8,871 nucleotides of DNA from Anaerolineales bacterium (GTDB taxonomy: Bacteria > Chloroflexota > Anaerolineae > Promineifilales > Promineifilaceae), in contig JAGQGA010000190.1 of the NCBI GenBank assembly GCA_020432595.1, positions 1 to 8,871 on the forward strand. The letters run 5' to 3'. Position 1 is the stretch's first letter, and each line of letters starts with the position of its first letter. Positions 5,414 to 8,871 of this stretch are shown here, in pieces. The notes beneath the pieces were generated by a model. That model ran no database searches, was not told the origin of the DNA, and was given only the letters and a program-made list of their open reading frames with translations. The position numbers and the translations under genes are program-made.

Positions 5414-8400
5414 GGGTGGGTGGGGGGTTCAGCGGTGGGTTTGCGTTCTTTGACCAGGCGAATGCCTTCCACGGCCGGCAAATTCCCGGCAATCCGTTCC
5501 TCCAGCGTCACCAAATCCACATACAGCCCCAGATAGGCATCAATAATCGGCTGGGCGGCTGCTTCAAAGGCGGCTAAAGCAGCCACTAACCGCCGCCGCT
5601 CCAGCCAGCCTTTCTGCCCAACAACGGCTCTATACAACTCACGTCTCCAAACAAATACTTCGGCCAGCAAAAGTGCAGAAAGCCGCAAAAAATAACGTGC
5701 GATTTCTCTATCACGCTCATCAACGCCTAAGTCACGGTCGAGGGCACGGTCGAGGGCGCGGGCGAGAGCAAGGGCAAGGTCAAGGGCGTAGGCACGGTCG
5801 AGGGCGCGGGCGAGGGCGAGGGCGAGGTCAAGGGCGCGAGCGTGGGCGAGGTCAAGGGCGCGGGCGAGGTCACGGTCGAGGGCGAGGTCAGGGGCAGGGT
5901 AGAGGTCGAGAGGGAGGTGGAGGTCGAGGACACGGTCGAGGTCGAAGGCGCGGGGGAGATCGTGGGCGCGGGTGCGAGCGAGGTCGAGGTTGAGGACGAG
6001 GGTGCTGGAGAGATCGCGGTTGAAGTCTTTCTGCTGCCATTCCAGAAGCTGGTTTTTAGTGGGCAACGCAGAATCATCACCCACTAAAAACCAGCCTGCA
6101 GCCCGACGTACCCAATAACCCAGCGGCATCGTCATCGAACCAGCCAGCCTATCCCCTTCCTCAGCCTCCGGCAGGCGAAAACGCCACCCCTCTTCCGCCT
6201 GCCACCCATTGAGCCAGGCCACAAACGCCACCGCATCCCCGCTACGCACCCCTACCACCGGCTGGTTGCCCGTCCCCGGCGCAAATTGCCCCGTCGGCCA
6301 ATGATCCGGCTGGTAAAACTGCCCCTGCTCCCGTGCCTCACCCAAAAAGAGTTGATACTCGGCGTGGGTCACCAAACTGCTGTCAATATACCGATCCTCA
6401 TCCAGCCGCACCATCCGCTTCAGCCGCCGCGCCAGCAGTGCCTCTGCCACCAACCGCCGTCGCTCCGGCTCCTCATCCTCCACCCACGCCTCCAGCACCT
6501 GCTGCAATTGCTCCCGCACCGCCGGAGCCACCGCCCGCGCCTCCTCCTCCACCTCAATCGCCAGCGTCAATGCCGCCACCGTCGGCTTCTCACCCGCCAA
6601 ACAAGCCGCCAAAATCGCCGTCGCCTCCCCCTGCGCCGCATACAGCCGAATCGTCTCATGCCACCAGCTTGCCCCCACCTGCGCCACCAATGCCGCCTCC
6701 AGCTTCTTCTCATGCACGTGCGCCGCCGCCAAATATTCCTGGAAAGTCAAATGGGCAAAGCCATACACCCCCTGCTCCCGCTCCAGCAGCAGCCCGCTCA
6801 AATTCTCAACATCACGCAAAAACGCCATCGGGTCGGTGCCAGGGTTCACCAACCCCAGCGGCTCCCGAATCAGCTCCATGATCGCCGCCACCCCCATCTC
6901 GCGCTGCTCCCCTTCCATCATGGCAAAGGCCAGCGGCTGCAGCACCGCCTGCTTTTGCGCCGGGGTCAAATCCAGCACCAGCCCCCGTGCCTGCTGCCGC
7001 TTGCCCAAAAAGACCTCGCAAATCTCGGCATACAGCTCCACCCGTCGCCCCGGCAGCGAGCTGCGATAACGATGGACGGTGGCAATCATCGTCAGCAGCA
7101 GCGGGTTTACGGCCAGCTCCAGCAGCGTCGGCGTTTGCTCCAGCCGCCGCAGCAAATCCTCAGCCCCCTCTTGTGCCTTCATCACCACGCCGGGGTCATC
7201 CTTTTGGCTGCTCATCACCTCGTTGGCTCGGTACCAGTTGTGGACAAAGCGGCTCATCTGCGCTCGGCTAAACGGCTGCAACCCCAGCACCGTCACCCCG
7301 CTCAGCGGGTTGGAGCGGTAGCCAAACGGCCGTGATGTCACGACAAAGCGATTGCCGCCATAAATCACCATCTGCCGCTCCACCCAGGCCACCACCAGCC
7401 GCCGCAACTGCGGGTCAGCTACCTCATCCAGCCCATCCAGCAGCACCAAACAGCGTCCCGCTGCCAACTGCTTTTGCAGCCACAAGCGCGGCACCCCCAC
7501 CTCCCACCGCTTTAAGGCCGCCAACACCGCATCCGGCAGCAAAAACGCATCATGCGCTCCCGCCGCCACCGCCGCCGCTGCCTGCACCGCCCGCAGCAGC
7601 TTTGGCAATTCCCCCATCCTATCCTGCCGTTCACACGCCAGCAGCAATTCAATCCCCTTCTCATTTTTGTTGCTGCCCGGCAGCCCCTCATACTCAATCC
7701 CCAGGTCAAACGCCAGCCCTTTAACCTCGGTCTCGCTCAAGCCATTGACCTTTTGCCGCAGTTCCGCACGAGATAAAACAGGCTCCGCCGCAACCTGCTT
7801 GGGTTCATACCCCATTGCGGTGGCAATGGCCGCCGCATGGTCACGTAAAAAGAGCAGGATGGGGAGCTTTTTGGGCAACTCCTTGCCCTTGCCCGCCGCC
7901 AGCACCAGCGTCATGTGCTTGAGCAGCGTCGTCTTGCCGCTGCCCGGTGCCCCCAAAATGGCAAACTGCTGCTTTTGCAGCGGTTCGGCGGCCAAAAATT
8001 GCCAAATGGTGTGGCTCCCCTGCCGCAGTTCGTCGGGCAGTTGCTGAATGGGGTCAGCGGGAACCTTCCCCGGCGGCTGCGGGGCAATGCTCAACTCCAC
8101 AAACACCTGCTCCAGTTCCAGGGTATAGATGCCCTGCGTGCTCAGCCCCTTGACATCAAAATCCCGGTGACGGTAGATGAGGTGCTGACGGTACGCTTTT
8201 TCCGGTTTGCTGCGCCAGCGTCCCGGCAGGCTCTCAACCCAGTCGGCAGCACGCGGCACCCACCGCTTTTGCAGCTCCTCCAACAGCCCAGTCACAAAGC
8301 TGATGATCAGCAAAACGAGTTCGTACAGGACAAAAAGCAACGCCGATTGCAGCGGGTTTTGTGCTACCTGCTGGGAAAAAACGATTCCAGCGGCTACGGG

Positions 8401-8445
8401 GCCACCAACGGCCGTTAATAGCAAAACAATGATCTTCCAATTCAT
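5410..8445 (-). CDS. Membrane-anchored NACHT ATPase with nested EAD-like insert, FGE-like domain and dipeptide-repeat region
   Basis: Read from the ATG at 8445 this is a 1011-residue protein. Two hydrophobic segments (about 4-22 and 33-55) should anchor it in the membrane. The NACHT domain has Walker A GAPGSGKT at 165-172, Walker B LVLLDGLDE at 333-340, a TSRPFGY sensor-like motif at 370-376, and the typical HLTFQEYLAA at 565-574. Between the strand LPILLFLRDH and Walker B lies an extra module (about 223-288: LSRAELRQKVNGLSETEVKG, then FDLGIEYEGLPG) that resembles bacterial effector-associated domains. Residues about 680-785 look like the first part of an FGE-sulfatase/C-type-lectin fold (YIDSSLVTHAEYQLFL, QPVVGVRSGDAVAFVAWLNG, FRLPEAEE). 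The later FGE core and its catalytic Cys are missing. Residues 819-906 alternate (D/A)-(L/R), and a helical tail follows. STAND ATPases of this kind usually sense a signal and oligomerise, often in antiphage defence. That role is inferred here, and no separate effector domain is recognised. Confidence 0.85.
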   Translation of the reverse strand: MNWKIIVLLLTAVGGPVAAGIVFSQQVAQNPLQSALLFVLYELVLLIISFVTGLLEELQKRWVPRAADWVESLPGRWRSKPEKAYRQHLIYRHRDFDVKGLSTQGIYTLELEQVFVELSIAPQPPGKVPADPIQQLPDELRQGSHTIWQFLAAEPLQKQQFAILGAPGSGKTTLLKHMTLVLAAGKGKELPKKLPILLFLRDHAAAIATAMGYEPKQVAAEPVLSRAELRQKVNGLSETEVKGLAFDLGIEYEGLPGSNKNEKGIELLLACERQDRMGELPKLLRAVQAAAAVAAGAHDAFLLPDAVLAALKRWEVGVPRLWLQKQLAAGRCLVLLDGLDEVADPQLRRLVVAWVERQMVIYGGNRFVVTSRPFGYRSNPLSGVTVLGLQPFSRAQMSRFVHNWYRANEVMSSQKDDPGVVMKAQEGAEDLLRRLEQTPTLLELAVNPLLLTMIATVHRYRSSLPGRRVELYAEICEVFLGKRQQARGLVLDLTPAQKQAVLQPLAFAMMEGEQREMGVAAIMELIREPLGLVNPGTDPMAFLRDVENLSGLLLEREQGVYGFAHLTFQEYLAAAHVHEKKLEAALVAQVGASWWHETIRLYAAQGEATAILAACLAGEKPTVAALTLAIEVEEEARAVAPAVREQLQQVLEAWVEDEEPERRRLVAEALLARRLKRMVRLDEDRYIDSSLVTHAEYQLFLGEAREQGQFYQPDHWPTGQFAPGTGNQPVVGVRSGDAVAFVAWLNGWQAEEGWRFRLPEAEEGDRLAGSMTMPLGYWVRRAAGWFLVGDDSALPTKNQLLEWQQKDFNRDLSSTLVLNLDLARTRAHDLPRAFDLDRVLDLHLPLDLYPAPDLALDRDLARALDLAHARALDLALALARALDRAYALDLALALARALDRALDRDLGVDERDREIARYFLRLSALLLAEVFVWRRELYRAVVGQKGWLERRRLVAALAAFEAAAQPIIDAYLGLYVDLVTLEERIAGNLPAVEGIRLVKERKPTAEPPTHP
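5728..5991 (-). repeat. In-frame hexanucleotide array encoding 44 (D/A)-(L/R) dipeptides
   Basis: On the plus strand this is a degenerate run of GGKCRM-like hexamers such as GGTCGA, GGGCGC, GGGCGA and GGTCAA. On the coding (minus) strand it gives 44 consecutive dipeptides. The first residue of each is almost always Asp or Ala, and the second Leu or Arg, with a few His, Tyr, Phe or Pro. Alternation is strict for 27 units (5728-5889) and keeps the same phase, with more substitutions, to 5991. Gain or loss of whole units keeps the reading frame, so length variation would be tolerated. The purine-rich strand bias leaves several shadow frames open on both strands. Confidence 0.85.
5802..5822 (+). 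other. Potential G-quadruplex motif
   Basis: Four GGG runs start at 5802, 5808, 5814 and 5820. They are separated by three-base loops CGC, CGA and CGA, matching the standard G3-N3 quadruplex pattern. The G-rich strand is the template strand of the NACHT gene, so a quadruplex could slow transcription or replication. It lies inside the hexamer array and may simply be a by-product of it. Confidence 0.4.
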
Positions 8446-8453
8446 ACGCGAAT

Positions 8454-8457
8454 CTCC
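8454..8457 (-). promoter_or_regulatory. Ribosome-binding site GGAG of the NACHT gene
   Basis: On the minus strand GGAG lies eight bases before the ATG at 8443-8445. It decides that start over the longer reading frame that could begin with TTG at 8520. Translation from the ATG also places the first membrane segment directly at the N-terminus. Confidence 0.65.
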
Positions 8458-8472
8458 GGCAAACGTTAGCCG

Positions 8473-8501
8473 ATTGTACGAACGAAAAACAAGCCGCGCA
8501 A
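8473..8501 (-). promoter_or_regulatory. Candidate sigma-70-like promoter of the NACHT gene
   Basis: On the minus strand TTGCGC (complement of 8496-8501) is followed after 17 bases by TACAAT (complement of 8473-8478). The -10 matches the consensus at five of six positions and the -35 at three. Transcription would start near 8466, giving a leader of about 20 bases that contains the GGAG site. Confidence 0.4.
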
Positions 8502-8508
8502 ACCGAGC

Positions 8509-8536
8509 GTAGCGACGCAAAATCTTGCGTCGCTAC
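8509..8536. repeat. Perfect 12-bp inverted repeat between divergent genes
   Basis: GTAGCGACGCAA (8509-8520) and its exact complement (8525-8536) are separated by AATC. It sits just upstream of the candidate -35 of the NACHT gene and about 35 bp before the -10 of the rightward gene. It could be an operator for a dimeric regulator, a transcribed hairpin, or one copy of a dispersed REP-like repeat. Nothing in the window distinguishes these. Confidence 0.65.
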
Positions 8537-8555
8537 CGTCATCAATTTGGGTTCT

Positions 8556-8565
8556 AACGGCCGTT
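8556..8565. repeat. AACGGCCGTT palindrome, intergenic copy of a recurrent motif
   Basis: One of seven exact copies of this 10-bp palindrome in the window. The others start at 194, 587, 3621, 3761, 4422 and 8407. Near matches include 1212 (ATCGGCCGTT) and 7325 (AACGGCCGTG). This copy lies just upstream of the -10 of the rightward gene and is the only exact copy outside coding sequence. Confidence 0.7.
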
Positions 8566-8570
8566 TCCTC

Positions 8571-8579
8571 TGCTATAAT
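8571..8579 (+). promoter_or_regulatory. Extended -10 promoter element for the rightward gene
   Basis: TGCTATAAT is a perfect extended -10 (TGn plus TATAAT). No good -35 lies 17 bp upstream (GTTCTA at 8551-8556), which extended -10 promoters can tolerate. Transcription would start near 8586, about 45 bases before the ATG at 8631. Confidence 0.55.
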
Positions 8580-8630
8580 ACCAATTACGGTGTAAATAAA
8601 GATCAATAAGTGGCTCCTACTAGAGGAAAA

Positions 8631-8871
8631 ATGACTGAAAACATCATCCAGTTACCAGCAAAAATCTATGACGCAGTTTGTAAGCAGGCAAAGGTACAGC
8701 AAAAGACACCAGATGTGCTTGTAACCGAATGGGTAGCAACCCACCTGGAAACAGATTTTGCCCACAAAGATGAAACAGAGGTGGCTTTTGAACAGGAAAT
8801 TGCTGCTTTCAACAAGCTGAAACCGACCTTGTTGCAACAATATCCCAATCAATACGTTGCCATTTATCAGG
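8631..8871 (+). CDS. Small protein with RHH-like N-terminus, possibly DUF5678-like (partial, runs off window)
   Basis: An open frame of 80 codons runs to the window edge without a stop. AGAGGAAAA ends directly before the ATG at 8631 and is a strong ribosome-binding site, and an extended -10 element lies upstream. The N-terminus (IIQLPAKIYDAVCKQAKVQQ, then TPDVLVTEWVATHL) has the strand-helix-helix look of short ribbon-helix-helix or VapB-like antitoxin N-termini. The later part, FNKLKPTLLQQYPNQYVAIY, resembles the start of DUF5678-type domains, in which a short helix is followed by a YVAI strand. Both resemblances are weak and read by eye. A DNA-binding antitoxin role is possible but unproven. 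It is transcribed away from the NACHT gene and shares its regulatory region. Confidence 0.6.
   Translation, partial: MTENIIQLPAKIYDAVCKQAKVQQKTPDVLVTEWVATHLETDFAHKDETEVAFEQEIAAFNKLKPTLLQQYPNQYVAIYQ

Noticed and set aside
5029..5577. Plus-strand open frame of 182 codons across the convergent gap
   Set aside because: It runs through three repeat fragments and into the antisense of the NACHT C-terminus, with no recognisable domain.
5673..5993. Plus-strand open frame encoding an Arg-Gly-rich protein of about 106 residues
   Set aside because: It is the antisense of the hexamer array in the NACHT gene. The RG composition follows from GGGCGA-type units, and no ribosome-binding site or independent conservation signal is visible.
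6080..6410. FGE-like domain as the formylglycine-generating enzyme that activates the sulfatase at 312-1889
   Set aside because: The domain lacks the second half of the fold and the catalytic Cys, and it is part of a membrane-anchored ATPase. A separate FGE or anaerobic maturase must modify Cys50.
6286..7335. Plus-strand open frame of 349 codons rich in Pro, Arg, Leu and His
   Set aside because: It lies wholly opposite the NACHT coding sequence, which has clear domains. Its composition is typical of a shadow frame in GC-rich DNA.
5410..8445. Diversity-generating retroelement target with variable repeat
   Set aside because: The domain combination invites it, but there is no reverse transcriptase, template repeat or adenine-biased variable repeat in the window. 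The hexamer array has a different structure.
8446..8520. Longer NACHT protein starting with TTG at 8520
   Set aside because: The ATG at 8445 has a GGAG at good spacing and a candidate promoter just upstream. The extra 25 residues would overlap that promoter and come partly from the inverted repeat.

Overview
The window looks like chromosomal DNA of a GC-rich, free-living bacterium, most plausibly a Chloroflexota (Anaerolineae-like) member. That placement is an inference from three things: a large NACHT ATPase with a formylglycine-enzyme-like domain, an orphan CoxL-type molybdoenzyme, and a strongly over-represented 10-bp palindrome (AACGGCCGTT, seven exact copies). No rRNA, tRNA, CRISPR array, transposase or phage gene was seen.

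Layout from left to right. Bases 1-245 hold the 3' end of an extradiol dioxygenase of the homoprotocatechuate 2,3-dioxygenase type. After a long hairpin comes a complete type I sulfatase / phosphonate monoester hydrolase (312-1889), then a second perfect hairpin. Next are a small pRiA4b ORF-3-like protein (1949-2500) and a complete xanthine dehydrogenase/CoxL-type catalytic subunit (2682-5018), with no iron-sulfur or FAD partner genes beside it. The two gaps flanking the CoxL-type gene are filled by copies of one MITE-like repeat with inverted ends. The rightmost copy runs into the stop codon of a convergent gene.

That convergent gene (5410-8445, minus strand) is the main accessory locus. It encodes a membrane-anchored NACHT STAND ATPase of about 1011 residues. 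An apparent effector-associated (death-fold-like) module sits inside the NACHT domain, a truncated FGE/C-type-lectin-like domain follows, and then comes a run of 44 alternating (Asp/Ala)-(Leu/Arg) dipeptides encoded by a 264-bp hexanucleotide array. A divergent intergenic region with a perfect 12-bp inverted repeat and candidate promoters on both strands separates it from a rightward small gene (8631 to the window end) with an RHH-like N-terminus and a possible DUF5678-like region.

The dioxygenase, sulfatase and CoxL-type oxidoreductase fit a catabolic neighbourhood for aromatic or organic substrates. The NACHT gene resembles conflict or signalling STAND proteins and is not obviously linked to that metabolism. 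The most unusual features are the nested NACHT architecture, the in-frame hexamer array, and the repeat family whose ends supply stop codons to two host genes.
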